A stretch of DNA of 64,000 nt from a virus. The notes under the pieces were generated by a model that saw only the letters and a program-made list of their open reading frames with translations, was not told where the DNA came from and made no database searches. The position numbers were made by a program, and so were the translations under genes. The DNA lies in IMG/VR virus record IMGVR_UViG_3300024308_000188, positions 124,001 through 188,000 of that record. One strand, written 5' to 3'. Each line of letters opens with the position of its first letter. Positions within the stretch are counted from its first letter, which is position 1. Below, in pieces: positions 41,445-50,266 of this stretch.

Positions 41445-42447
41445 GTGCATTGGACTCACACGAGAACGGTTGATTGCTGGTGACGATACGCCTTGCATTA
41501 AACAAGGTCGCTTTGAATACTCTTCGAGCTGTGAAAATTTTAAACCCAACAGTGTGGCTCTGGCCGAGAGCATCGAGAAAAATGGCAGTTCACTTTATGA
41601 GCTTGCCGATATTATGCGTGAATTTGATAATGGACAGCTAAGACTTTTTGGTGCAGCTATTTTAAACGAACATATTACTCGCAAACAAGGATATACATTC
41701 TTACAAAAAGTTTATGTTCGTTTCCGTGGAACTTTGGCTTCGGATTATTTATCAAATTTCATGACAGCACGTATTCTTTCAGCTGATAAAGATTATGTGC
41801 GTGTGTGCAGTGATGATGGAAAGATTGTACTGACTTTCCAAAATCTAGGAAAAGAGAAGAATATATTTACGGTTTCTCAGTTTTCTATTTTCCGCCGTCA
41901 GATGGAATTCAAAGGTCGAGTTGTAGATCCTAAGTTGGACAGACCGACCGCTAAAAATGTAAAAGCTCTTGAACTTCCATTTGAATTAAAATTGAATACC
42001 AATGGAGTCATGGGTTACATTGATGACATAGGATCTTTGGCTAAACGCAACAAAATTAAACGTGAAAGCTCTGATCAGCAAGTTTACAGCCTTGTTGATA
42101 TTGCTCGTGATATTGACCGTGGTTATGCAAAAGCTCATAAAGAAACGGATGAAGATCATTACGAACTGGATGAACTTGACTACAAGCGTGAAACCACGAT
42201 TGAAGATATTCAGGAAATGGAAGAAGCGCAACTTCTGAAGTTTGCCAAAAAGAACAAAATTCGTATACCTCGTGATATTAAAGAAAGCGATGACGTCGAT
42301 GACTTAAGACAACATTTGTCAACAGCTTATCTTGAAAAATTGGAACTGGAATTGGCAGAGGCTCAGGCCGAAACGAAAAACTCTGGTAAGAAACGAAGTC
42401 TTAAAGGCGGTAAGATCAAAACTGAACTTGGCGATATGGCAGACTAA
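41362..42447 (+). CDS. zinc-binding protein with C-terminal SAP-like module, 361 aa
   Basis: N-terminal Cys set CGECIGLTRERL...DTPC...SSC (about 26-56) suggests a small zinc site. The middle is alpha/beta; the C-terminal third has the acidic-flanked module MEEAQLLKFAKKNKIRIPRD followed by DDVDDLRQHL, matching the repeats of the protein at 32722. Basic end (SGKKRSLKGGKIKTEL). It overlaps the HNH gene by 83 bases. Likely a nucleic-acid-associated protein; no family recognised. Confidence 0.83.
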   Translation: MTTKRQTSVNKAQIKIKVITEEKLTCGECIGLTRERLIAGDDTPCIKQGRFEYSSSCENFKPNSVALAESIEKNGSSLYELADIMREFDNGQLRLFGAAILNEHITRKQGYTFLQKVYVRFRGTLASDYLSNFMTARILSADKDYVRVCSDDGKIVLTFQNLGKEKNIFTVSQFSIFRRQMEFKGRVVDPKLDRPTAKNVKALELPFELKLNTNGVMGYIDDIGSLAKRNKIKRESSDQQVYSLVDIARDIDRGYAKAHKETDEDHYELDELDYKRETTIEDIQEMEEAQLLKFAKKNKIRIPRDIKESDDVDDLRQHLSTAYLEKLELELAEAQAETKNSGKKRSLKGGKIKTELGDMAD

Positions 42448-42470
42448 CCTTCTTATTCAGGGATTTAAAA

Positions 42471-43601
42471 ATGCAAATAGAGTCCAGATCTATAGTAAGC
42501 GTTTTTCAAAAAGTTTTGGGTGTTGAATATGATACTCAGCAATGCAAAGATTTGTTTAATTATGTTGTTGAACACTTTTGTATGCAAACAAACATCGCGG
42601 ATTTCCATAAAAAGATTTCCTCTGTTGTAAATTTTAATGATACGGAACTTTCTGCCAGCCAGTTTAGATTACTGCTTTCTGAAACAGGTTATGTTGTTTT
42701 GAATTTGCGTTACTATGCAACATTCTTGTCTGGTTATCGTGGTTTGAACAGTATGGTGGCCGAAGAAAACTATGCGCGATTTGATTTATGCCGTTGTGAT
42801 GCTGTGCGAGTATTTCACGCAGTTAAAATACACAGAACGGCAATAAACAAATTTTTGGTTAAACGTAAGCAAACAAGCAAACTTTTTTGCCCAAGTGAAT
42901 TTGAGCAGGTTCGTAATGGCTTTGCTCAGTATGCCGAGCCGATTCAACGCTTTATACGTTATAAGACTAAAAGCAAACTGAAATTTGTTTATCAGTCTAA
43001 CAATATTGATAAGAAGGATTTTCACTCTGAACTTACTATAGCTGCTTTAAGAGCATACTATAAAAGACAGCCGTGCAATTTAAGTTATGACCACATGCTG
43101 AATTATTTAAGAGCCAGTGTTCGTAATACAACTTGCAATCTTATCGATAAGTACACAACTGAAAAACGTCAAACACTTATTGGTGATGGTGAAGGAGCAG
43201 ATCGTCGTTATCGGTTGAACGTAGAAGCTATGAGTCAAATAACTCCACGTTACAATGGTGACGGTGAAGAAATTTCAATCGAAGATCGTTTCGATGAATC
43301 TGCTCACACTAAATCTGGAAGTGATTTTGATTTCAGCGTAGATCGTATGCTTGATCGTTTACGCAACACCAAAAAAGGATTCATCCTTGCTGTTTATGTT
43401 GGACGGGAAGTAGCCAAGTTTACACAGTGGCTCCGTGAGAAAAGATACATTCGTACAGAAGATAAAAGTTGTCAAGATTTTTTAGCTGAGCGCGGTTTTG
43501 ATGAAACTGCAAGTGTTGTAGCTAAATTTATGGGATCTGATGTCGATTACGTTCATAAAAAACTACGGGAAGTTGCGTTAGAACTTGGCGTCATGAATTA
43601 G
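42471..43601 (+). CDS. hypothetical protein, 376 aa, possibly a divergent sigma-like protein
   Basis: A central segment, FHSELTIAALRAYYKRQPCN, then LSYDHMLNYLRASVRNTTCN and LIDKYTTEKRQTLI, resembles sigma70 region 2 in its pattern (helix ahead of an (F/Y)xxYL-x-x-x-(V/I)R segment). The C-terminal end has a helix-turn-helix-like stretch (VVAKFMGSDVDYVHKKLREV) that could be a region 4 analogue. This is weak evidence; a DNA-binding protein of another kind is equally possible. Codon use matches neighbours. Confidence 0.8.
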   Translation: MQIESRSIVSVFQKVLGVEYDTQQCKDLFNYVVEHFCMQTNIADFHKKISSVVNFNDTELSASQFRLLLSETGYVVLNLRYYATFLSGYRGLNSMVAEENYARFDLCRCDAVRVFHAVKIHRTAINKFLVKRKQTSKLFCPSEFEQVRNGFAQYAEPIQRFIRYKTKSKLKFVYQSNNIDKKDFHSELTIAALRAYYKRQPCNLSYDHMLNYLRASVRNTTCNLIDKYTTEKRQTLIGDGEGADRRYRLNVEAMSQITPRYNGDGEEISIEDRFDESAHTKSGSDFDFSVDRMLDRLRNTKKGFILAVYVGREVAKFTQWLREKRYIRTEDKSCQDFLAERGFDETASVVAKFMGSDVDYVHKKLREVALELGVMN

Positions 43602-43610
43602 GTAAGTAAA

Positions 43611-44057
43611 ATGACAACTACATCAAATTTGTTATTAAAAAGTAGTAAAGTGGACGGTGACTTATTGATAAAAAGGTCACTATTGTTTGGGTTGGTTTCT
43701 GAGGGCTTGTTCGAGGAAAAGAACAATCTGCTTTATGTTGTACTCAAAACGCTTAAGCGCTATCCGAGTATATCTAATAGCATGTTGTCCTACAATCTGT
43801 CTAAGCGTTTTCCATTTTCAGAAAAAGTTATTATGCAAATGGTAGATGCTTTAACAACGGATGCAGCTGGCACACCTCCTTTAGTGTGGAGTCGCAAGAA
43901 TACTCAGGATGCTAAACGCCCTGAAAAAGTTTTTTACTCTATCCAAAATGCAGAACTTGCTGACCAGTGGTTATCTGCTTTAGAGTTGGAAAATTCGGCT
44001 TTGAAATTGGTTAACGTAGTAATCGGTGCGCTTGAACAAAAAAGCAAAGGGAGTTAA
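43611..44057 (+). CDS. hypothetical protein, 148 aa, winged-helix-like, upstream of the helicase
   Basis: Contains a helical triad followed by a beta hairpin (KRYPSISNSMLSYNLSKRFP...PPLVWSRKNT...KVFYSIQN), a pattern like a winged helix. It ends three bases before the helicase gene and may be a helicase loader or accessory protein, as is common next to phage dnaB-like genes. No direct family match. Confidence 0.82.
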   Translation: MTTTSNLLLKSSKVDGDLLIKRSLLFGLVSEGLFEEKNNLLYVVLKTLKRYPSISNSMLSYNLSKRFPFSEKVIMQMVDALTTDAAGTPPLVWSRKNTQDAKRPEKVFYSIQNAELADQWLSALELENSALKLVNVVIGALEQKSKGS

Positions 44058-44060
44058 CCA

Positions 44061-45428
44061 GTGTCTAAGAAATTGTTTTCGCCACTAGCGGAAATGACTT
44101 TGTTAAAGACGATAACCGACACTGACGTTCCAGAAAAACAAAGAACAATGTTGCTTGCAAAAACTGATGCAAGTCTTTTTCATACACCTGCAACAAAGAA
44201 AGCTTTCTTGCGTGTGAAAAAATTGACTGAAGCAAAGCAACGTGTTCCTGTTTGGGATGATATAGTTGATGATCCTACGTTCGATGCAAAAGTCCGAGAA
44301 TTTTTAGCGGACTCAGATGCTAAGCCTGTAAAAAGTAAAATAAAGGCAAGGACTCTAATTGAGCGTTTAGATCGTTACCGCAAATTACGCGGTCTATTTG
44401 ATATGGGAAAGGATATTATTTCCTATTTCGATTTACAGGATTCTTTAGATCCTGAAGAACTTGCAGATAAGTTAGCGCTTCAACTAGCCAATAACCGTAA
44501 AGAGTTTGGAAAGCAACAAGAAATACACACGTTTGGTGTTGGTGGATCTATTCGTGCTTTGGTACGCAGAACTTTGCATAAACCAACAGAACGAATGTAC
44601 AAAACTGGTTACGCAGATTACGATAGGCGTAATGGTGGATTGCCGACAACTGGAGTTATGTTACTTGCTGGTACAACGAGCGGTGGTAAATCCGTTCTCG
44701 CATCAAACTTGGAACATAATCTAACTTCTTTAAATTCTGGACTTTCAGCTATCAAGATAACTCTTGAAATGACGGCAGAGCAAGAAACCAACAGGGTTCT
44801 TTCAATGCTTACTGGAATTCCATTATGGAAGTTCAAACAAAATAAGCTTACTAAACAGGAGAAGAAAAGAATAGAACGTGCTGCCTTAAAGCACGATAAG
44901 AAACTGAAAAAACTTGGCAGCAAATTTAGTTATTCGAGTCCTGATGGTTCAATGACGATAGATGATGTCATTAACATGGTCAAACCTTTTGGTTACAATG
45001 TTGTTATTCTCGACTACATTAGTTTGCTTGAAGGTGTTGACGATGATAACCAGTGGCGTATGCTAAGCGCTATTTGTCGTAAAGCAAAAGTTTATGCAAC
45101 AGAATTCAAAGTGTTGTTTATAATTCTTGCTCAGTTAGATAGCGATAGTAACAATCTGAGATATTCTCGTGGTATGAAAGAACACGCTGACATTGTGTGG
45201 ACTTGGAACTATAGTAAACCTGAAGTTCGTGCTACGAAGATATTACCAATCGATGTTGTTAAAGCGCGTGACGGTGAATTATTCCGTCTTGAGTTGCAAG
45301 AGACATTTGAAACAATGCGTGTTTCAAACTTACCCGGAGTTGCAGGTTCTCAATTTGGAGCAAGCGCTGCTGGCGGGTCTGACGTTGATGAAGATGATGA
45401 AGATGCTGGTCTTAATGCTTTATCGTAA
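44061..45428 (+). CDS. DnaB/RecA-fold replicative helicase
   Basis: Starts at GTG behind GGGAG. The 455-aa product has the DnaB core: TGYADYDRRNGGLPTTGVML leading into Walker A GTTSGGKS (about 204-211), KITLEMTAEQ (H1a-like Glu), Walker B VVILDYISLLEG (about 314-325), an AQLDSDS segment and the TWNYSK region (H4-like). The N-terminal part is helical. It would unwind the phage fork 5' to 3' as a hexamer. The acidic C-terminus (DVDEDDEDAG) resembles protein-interaction tails. A terminator-like hairpin follows. Confidence 0.9.
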   Translation: MSKKLFSPLAEMTLLKTITDTDVPEKQRTMLLAKTDASLFHTPATKKAFLRVKKLTEAKQRVPVWDDIVDDPTFDAKVREFLADSDAKPVKSKIKARTLIERLDRYRKLRGLFDMGKDIISYFDLQDSLDPEELADKLALQLANNRKEFGKQQEIHTFGVGGSIRALVRRTLHKPTERMYKTGYADYDRRNGGLPTTGVMLLAGTTSGGKSVLASNLEHNLTSLNSGLSAIKITLEMTAEQETNRVLSMLTGIPLWKFKQNKLTKQEKKRIERAALKHDKKLKKLGSKFSYSSPDGSMTIDDVINMVKPFGYNVVILDYISLLEGVDDDNQWRMLSAICRKAKVYATEFKVLFIILAQLDSDSNNLRYSRGMKEHADIVWTWNYSKPEVRATKILPIDVVKARDGELFRLELQETFETMRVSNLPGVAGSQFGASAAGGSDVDEDDEDAGLNALS

Positions 45429-45437
45429 ACTTAGATA

Positions 45438-45465
45438 AGAGGCACATTTTGTGCCTCTATTCTTT
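45438..45465 (+). terminator. terminator-like hairpin after the helicase gene
   Basis: AGAGGCACA (45438-45446), loop TTT, TGTGCCTCT (45450-45458), then ATTCTTT. The stem is perfect; the T-tract is short and interrupted, so termination may be partial. Confidence 0.65.
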
Positions 45466-45480
45466 GGGGAAATAAAAAAT

Positions 45481-46290
45481 ATGTTTAGTTCACCAGAAAA
45501 TAGTCCTTATGGAGTGTTGCCAGAACATACAATACCTTTGGTTGAAATAGAAGAATCTTTGTGTGAACCTTATATTCATGGTCAAACAGTAAAAGTCAAA
45601 AAGCTTCCAAGGTTTCAACCAGTATGTCACATTATAATTCGCCCACCTGAAGCCAAACAAGTTGTTGTAGAAGAAAGTTTCGAGCAAGATTTTATTCAAC
45701 AAAAATACACAACTGTAGATCTCAGCAAACTTTCTCGCTACAAAAGAACAGCCGAACAAAAAGAAGTCATGCAGGAAGTTGACATCGAAGTTGATATTTC
45801 TCCACCTGACAATCTGATACGTTTAAAAACTGCCCATATAAAAAACTTTCCTAAAATACTTCAAACTAAATCAGGTTTGATAAAAGATGTTTTTATAAAA
45901 GAATATCTTCCTCAAATTTTAGGTATTGATGAAGCTTCTGCTTATGTAGAGGCATTCGCAAAAGACGGACTCGGCTTATCTGAATTTGAGATAAGCGTTG
46001 ATATGATTCCATATATTCATAACGCGATCAAGACTGATTTCGTTAGCCTTATCCTAAAACAATTGACTAACCTAAGTGAAGAAACCCGACAAGCTTATAT
46101 TATAGGTTATGTAACTGATGCTCTTGCATCTGCGCGTTATCTAGCTAAAAATAATCTTGCGGCTCAACAGCACAGACGTTACCAAGAAAGACTGGACAAT
46201 CCTGCCGGATATGTTGCTGGCGTTGGAATGAAAAAATCTAAGGTAATTCGTGATGGTAAAGCAGATAAAGAAAAAGAAGCCAATAGGTAA
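45481..46290 (+). CDS. hypothetical protein, 269 aa, upstream of terminase
   Basis: ATG 45481 follows GGGGAAA; an upstream GTG at 45451 lies in the hairpin and is rejected. Proline-rich N-terminal half with paired acidic and basic segments, and a helical C-terminal half (FAKDGLGLSEFEISVDMIPY). Basic end. It overlaps the terminase gene by 38 bases. Position suggests a packaging role, possibly a small terminase, but no DNA-binding motif is visible. Confidence 0.83.
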   Translation: MFSSPENSPYGVLPEHTIPLVEIEESLCEPYIHGQTVKVKKLPRFQPVCHIIIRPPEAKQVVVEESFEQDFIQQKYTTVDLSKLSRYKRTAEQKEVMQEVDIEVDISPPDNLIRLKTAHIKNFPKILQTKSGLIKDVFIKEYLPQILGIDEASAYVEAFAKDGLGLSEFEISVDMIPYIHNAIKTDFVSLILKQLTNLSEETRQAYIIGYVTDALASARYLAKNNLAAQQHRRYQERLDNPAGYVAGVGMKKSKVIRDGKADKEKEANR

Positions 46291-49201
46291 AGCCAAAAAA
46301 CCTAGTGCAATTAAACCATTAGATGATTTATTCAATTTGTTGGGTGAAGATGACGATGAAAGCGTCACAATAGTACATGACGACGATGACGACGATGATG
46401 GCCATCATTTTAAGCATGATTTAGAAGATGGCCATGAAGTCTTAGATCTCGAACAACTTATATATGATGAACTGGATAATGCTAGGCCGATCTCTAAAGA
46501 TTTGCGTATAGACGACAGTTCTATGCCGATAGCAAAAAACTTCTTACAGTTTGCTAATGATGAAAGTTTTCTTAGTTCCACGCCTTATCTCGAACAGGCC
46601 ATAATAGGTATCAAACTTTTTGCTGAGTATTGTCCAAGACCTGAATGTTCTGATTTAAAATGGTTTTCTGATGATGGACATTCGGCAGATGAACCATTAG
46701 CAACACTTTCCAGAAAAGTGTCTCTTTTACATCATGGTGTTTGTCCAAAGTGTGGCGCACGTAAATCCGAACTTATTGCAAGTGGTGAACTAAATTTCTA
46801 TAACGAACTTGTAGTTGTTGCTGGACAGCGTTGTGTTACTGGCGATACTCATATTTTCACTGGAAAAGGTATTGAAAGAATTGGAGATCTTGTTCCGCGC
46901 AATGCTAAACAAGGTTACAATGATTTTAAATATCCTGTATTCAACGGTGAAAAGCTTGAGACAACAAAAGAATTTTATATAACGAAAGCCGAACACGTTT
47001 ACACACTACAGCTGGATAATGGATCTACTTTAAGTGGAACTCTTGACCATCCTGTTCGTGTTGAAAAGTTTGGTTATCGTGCTTTGCACCAAATAAAAGC
47101 TGGTGAGCAAGTTGTTGTACAAACCGGACAAAATTGTTGGGGAAATTTAAACTGCCCTTATACAGTTGATGAATTACGCTCTATAGGATCTGATATTACA
47201 AATCGACTAGACTTGTTGGTTGATACAGTAGCTGGTAAAGGCTTACATCCAGATCTTTTAAAATACAGTATGAAAAATTGTCGAGAATTTCTACGTGGAG
47301 TATTCGACAACAACACAACGCAATATCCTGTTGCTTACCACCAATTAGTAAAAGATGTTTATGCCTTGCTGCTAAACATTGGCATTCTGCCTACAATTCA
47401 AAATACCTCAGAAACAATCTCCATTTCTATCTCAAACGAAAACCGAAATATATTATTTGATGATCACAGATCCGTCAAAAGAAATCGGCATCTTTTATCC
47501 GTTGTTAGCTGCGGAGTTACAGATAGAACTGAAGTCATGTACGATGTTACAATGCCTATCACACAACATTTTATTACCAATGGCATTGATTCACATAACA
47601 GCGGCAAGTCTGCGGTTGTTACCATGATAAGTGCTTATATAGTGCATTTGTTTTTGATGTGTGGTAAGCCCACTGAACTTTTCAATATTCGTAATAACGA
47701 AATATTGCATGGAACTTTCCTTGCGCTTACACTTGGACAAGCAACACAAAACTTATGGGAACCTTTTCTCGGTTACATAAATAATAGTCCTTGGTTTAAA
47801 GCTTATCACTTAATGCTTCGTCGTTATGAAAAGAAATACGGAGAAGTTCTACTAAAGCTAAAAGATACCTTTATTGATTATCGTCATAGAAACCTTAAAC
47901 TTTATCCGGCAACTCCAGACAAACGTGTACTTCGTGGTCGTACTCGTATACTCGGAGCCCTGGATGAACTTGGGTGGTTTGATTCTAATCGTGATAGTAA
48001 AAAAGTTAAGGATAACGCGCACGAAGTTTATAAAGCAATGTCAAACAGTTTGGCTACTGCCAGACAAAGTGAAAAGCGTTTAGTCGAACAAGGCTTTGAT
48101 CAATTCATGTTAACCGGATATATGTTGAACGTAAGTTCTCCAAATAATATCCGTGACAAAATCATGGAACTTTATAAACAAAGTTTGGGCAGTCGTAAGA
48201 TGCTTGGCCTTCATCGTCCAACATGGAAAATGAATCCACATATTCCATTTGATGGTGAATTGATACGTGAAGAATATCGTAAAGATCCTATTGGAGCTGC
48301 ACGAGACTTTGGAGCCGAGCCAAGTTTATCAAGTAATCCGTTTATGAGTAATCACAGATTACTTGAAGAGACTGTTAGAACTAGCGGTAAAAATTGGGTT
48401 AAATATGCGCTCAAAACTATTCGTATCAGTCGAGACGAAAAGCACAGAACCGTTGAGTTACTTAACGTCAAACAAAATGGCTCTAGGAGTGTTATGGCTA
48501 TTGATGCTGGATTCTCTAACAACTGTTTTGCCATAGTCTGTGGATCTTTGCATGATGGTATTCCTCACATGGATTGCCTTTTAGAAATAAATGCTCTTCC
48601 TGGTATTCCAATAAGTTTCACTTCTGTTTTTGCAGATGCTGTACTTCCACTTATTGAACAGCGCAATTGCAGTATTCTTTTGGCAGACCGTTGGAATAGT
48701 ATCAAGTTATTGCAAGATGCTCAAGCCACCTATGATAGTTTAAAAGTGTCAGGTCAATATAGCTTACGCTACAACGATATGTACGAAGTTAAAACAGCTA
48801 TTGAAATGGGTCAATTCAAAATACCAAACATTGAAGATCCTAGCATTAAAAATATCCTTGCTAGTAACCTCGATGATTATCCAGCGTGTTTTGAAGGTAG
48901 ACCTGTACATCATTTGCTGCTGCAACTTGCAACCGTTGTTGATGTTGGTAAGAAATCTGTTGAAAAAGGAAATGGATTCACCGATGATCTTTGGAGAGCA
49001 GCCGCGCTTTGTTATTTTGGTTTAACTAATCCAGATTATCAAGAGCATTTGGTTGGTGAGGTTGAAAGTAAAAAAGTTCAACCACCGTTAGCCCTGTTGA
49101 AGAAACTCACGGGCGGAATGAATGCGCTTACTGTTACAACCGGAAACAAAACGTATTCGGGTTCGACAAAATTCATCGGTGTAAAACGAACAGGAAAATA
49201 A
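46253..49201 (+). CDS. terminase large subunit interrupted by an intein
   Basis: The packaging motor ATPase-nuclease. The 982-aa precursor contains a 256-aa intein; the mature protein is 726 aa. Before the intein an N-terminal four-Cys zinc motif (CPRPECSD...CPKCGA) precedes VVVAGQR; after it SGKS completes Walker A. Walker B is ILGALDELGWF (about 568-578). The RNase H-like nuclease domain shows IDAGFSNN (about 748-756), LLADRWNS and FTDDLWRAA (about 909). ATG 46253 follows AAGG; GTG 46250 is an alternative. Two other genes in the window (49244 and 62122) look like partial relatives of its ATPase region. Confidence 0.93.
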   Translation: MVKQIKKKKPIGKAKKPSAIKPLDDLFNLLGEDDDESVTIVHDDDDDDDGHHFKHDLEDGHEVLDLEQLIYDELDNARPISKDLRIDDSSMPIAKNFLQFANDESFLSSTPYLEQAIIGIKLFAEYCPRPECSDLKWFSDDGHSADEPLATLSRKVSLLHHGVCPKCGARKSELIASGELNFYNELVVVAGQRCVTGDTHIFTGKGIERIGDLVPRNAKQGYNDFKYPVFNGEKLETTKEFYITKAEHVYTLQLDNGSTLSGTLDHPVRVEKFGYRALHQIKAGEQVVVQTGQNCWGNLNCPYTVDELRSIGSDITNRLDLLVDTVAGKGLHPDLLKYSMKNCREFLRGVFDNNTTQYPVAYHQLVKDVYALLLNIGILPTIQNTSETISISISNENRNILFDDHRSVKRNRHLLSVVSCGVTDRTEVMYDVTMPITQHFITNGIDSHNSGKSAVVTMISAYIVHLFLMCGKPTELFNIRNNEILHGTFLALTLGQATQNLWEPFLGYINNSPWFKAYHLMLRRYEKKYGEVLLKLKDTFIDYRHRNLKLYPATPDKRVLRGRTRILGALDELGWFDSNRDSKKVKDNAHEVYKAMSNSLATARQSEKRLVEQGFDQFMLTGYMLNVSSPNNIRDKIMELYKQSLGSRKMLGLHRPTWKMNPHIPFDGELIREEYRKDPIGAARDFGAEPSLSSNPFMSNHRLLEETVRTSGKNWVKYALKTIRISRDEKHRTVELLNVKQNGSRSVMAIDAGFSNNCFAIVCGSLHDGIPHMDCLLEINALPGIPISFTSVFADAVLPLIEQRNCSILLADRWNSIKLLQDAQATYDSLKVSGQYSLRYNDMYEVKTAIEMGQFKIPNIEDPSIKNILASNLDDYPACFEGRPVHHLLLQLATVVDVGKKSVEKGNGFTDDLWRAAALCYFGLTNPDYQEHLVGEVESKKVQPPLALLKKLTGGMNALTVTTGNKTYSGSTKFIGVKRTGK
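46832..47599 (+). mobile_element. 256-aa intein inserted in the terminase Walker A motif
   Basis: The intein starts at Cys (CVTGDTHIFTGKG, block A) and ends at His-Asn (ITNGIDSHN, blocks F/G) followed by Ser+1, all canonical for splicing. Block B is SGTLDHP (TxxH). Excision rejoins GQR with SGKS to restore Walker A, so the motor is inactive until splicing. The middle keeps one LAGLIDADG-like block, FLRGVFDNN, followed by VYALLLNIGI, but the catalytic acidic residue of the motif is replaced by Asn. This looks like a degenerate homing endonuclease remnant. Splicing may act as a control point for packaging. Confidence 0.92.
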
Positions 49202-49208
49202 ATTGATT

Positions 49209-49229
49209 AGGGGATAAACTTTATCCCCT
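49209..49229. other. 21-bp perfect palindrome after the terminase gene
   Basis: AGGGGATAAA, one C, TTTATCCCCT. Located eight bases after the terminase stop and 15 bases before the next gene. Likely an RNA hairpin or operator. No T-run. Confidence 0.75.
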
Positions 49230-49243
49230 ATCAGGAGAAACCT

Positions 49244-49927
49244 ATGTCAAATCAATATGTCTATAGTGCTAAGCAGCACTCAGACTTTCTGCAAAAACAT
49301 AATGTACTTAAAGCCGCAAATTTTCTTGAGTTTGTCTCTGCCCCTCAGTTTTTAGGGCAATCTGTTATTTGGGAAAAGATGTCTACTGCAAGTGTAATGG
49401 ACTACGCACACAAAATTACATTTTTTCAAAATAGTGTAATGGGTGATGTTAACTATTATGAAGCATTATTTTTATATGCGATACATACTCAAATAACAAC
49501 ACTCAATTTTCACGAACACAACGCACAACCTAAACACCTTTATTTGTGTCGTACTGAACGTGCATATATGTTCAATCGATTCAAAGATATTTTCCGAGAT
49601 AGTCCTTGGTTCTCAAATTTACTTAAATCATTGGCTGAATACAATAGCAATTCTTTTAAAGCCCTAACAATTAAAGACTGTGACATGGAATTCTCTTTGT
49701 GTGGGAATTTAGTTATTCGATTTGTTGGAGCTATTAACACAGATAATGATCTAAGATTGATGCGCGGTAAATTCATTGTAGGTATTCTGAACTTCCAAAG
49801 TTCGCTATTTCCTAGTGTGAAATTGCCTTATGAAAAACCTCGCCTTATCTATGATAAGTTTTTGTCCGAAAATGTAGATCCTGCTGATTTGCCGTATTTG
49901 CCATACATAAACGCTTGTTTAGAATAA
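49244..49927 (+). CDS. degenerate terminase-ATPase-like paralogue, 227 aa
   Basis: Sits directly behind the terminase gene (CAGGAGAAACC site). Its N-terminus AANFLEFVSAPQFLGQSVIW parallels AKNFLQFANDESFLSSTPYL in the terminase; further on DIFRDSPWFSNLLK parallels LGYINNSPWFKAYH, and NLVIRFVG...LRLMRGKFIVGIL parallels NLKLYPATPDKRVLRGRTRILGAL. The Walker A P-loop is absent. It therefore looks like a duplicated, shortened ATPase-domain relative that cannot hydrolyse ATP by itself, possibly a regulatory subunit of the motor. Confidence 0.72.
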   Translation: MSNQYVYSAKQHSDFLQKHNVLKAANFLEFVSAPQFLGQSVIWEKMSTASVMDYAHKITFFQNSVMGDVNYYEALFLYAIHTQITTLNFHEHNAQPKHLYLCRTERAYMFNRFKDIFRDSPWFSNLLKSLAEYNSNSFKALTIKDCDMEFSLCGNLVIRFVGAINTDNDLRLMRGKFIVGILNFQSSLFPSVKLPYEKPRLIYDKFLSENVDPADLPYLPYINACLE

Positions 49928-49983
49928 GTAGGGTACATGCTCTAATTCGATAATTTAAGGGTATAAACACAAGGAAACTGATC

Positions 49984-50220
49984 ATGAACCAAACTCAAAG
50001 AAAAAAGCCTTTAGATCCATTCGCACTTGTTAAACAGCAAAAGCTTTCAAGTGAAAGTAGTGCGATTAAGAGTGAAAGTAGTGTAGATAACACTCGTGCT
50101 GGTGTGTGTCCAAAGTGTGGTGTTCCTATGGATATAGTTAAAGCTAACACACATAGCATGAGCACAGTGGATGCTTATATGTGCGCTCCATGTTGCGTGG
50201 TTACACCTATTCCTGCGTAA
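49984..50220 (+). CDS. zinc-ribbon protein, 78 aa
   Basis: Starts after CAAGGAAACTG. A serine/lysine-rich N-terminal half is followed by CPKCGVPMDIV and CAPCC (42-71), a four-Cys zinc ribbon. Likely binds DNA or a packaging partner. Located between terminase and portal. Confidence 0.8.
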   Translation: MNQTQRKKPLDPFALVKQQKLSSESSAIKSESSVDNTRAGVCPKCGVPMDIVKANTHSMSTVDAYMCAPCCVVTPIPA

Positions 50221-50230
50221 CATCCACTAA

Positions 50231-50252
50231 ATCTGTAAATACAATTACAGAT
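50231..50252. other. 8-bp inverted repeat containing a CTGTAAAT motif
   Basis: ATCTGTAA (50231-50238) pairs with TTACAGAT (50245-50252). The motif [AT]CTGTAAAT at 50232 lies inside the first arm, so a hairpin or operator overlaps this candidate promoter. Confidence 0.6.
50233..50241 (+). promoter_or_regulatory. CTGTAAATA motif, candidate late promoter 4 (portal)
   Basis: CTGTAAATA lies 25 bases before the portal start, a typical promoter-to-gene distance for late phage genes, preceded by CACTAAAT. Confidence 0.5.
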
Positions 50253-50266
50253 ATGGAGAATACATA

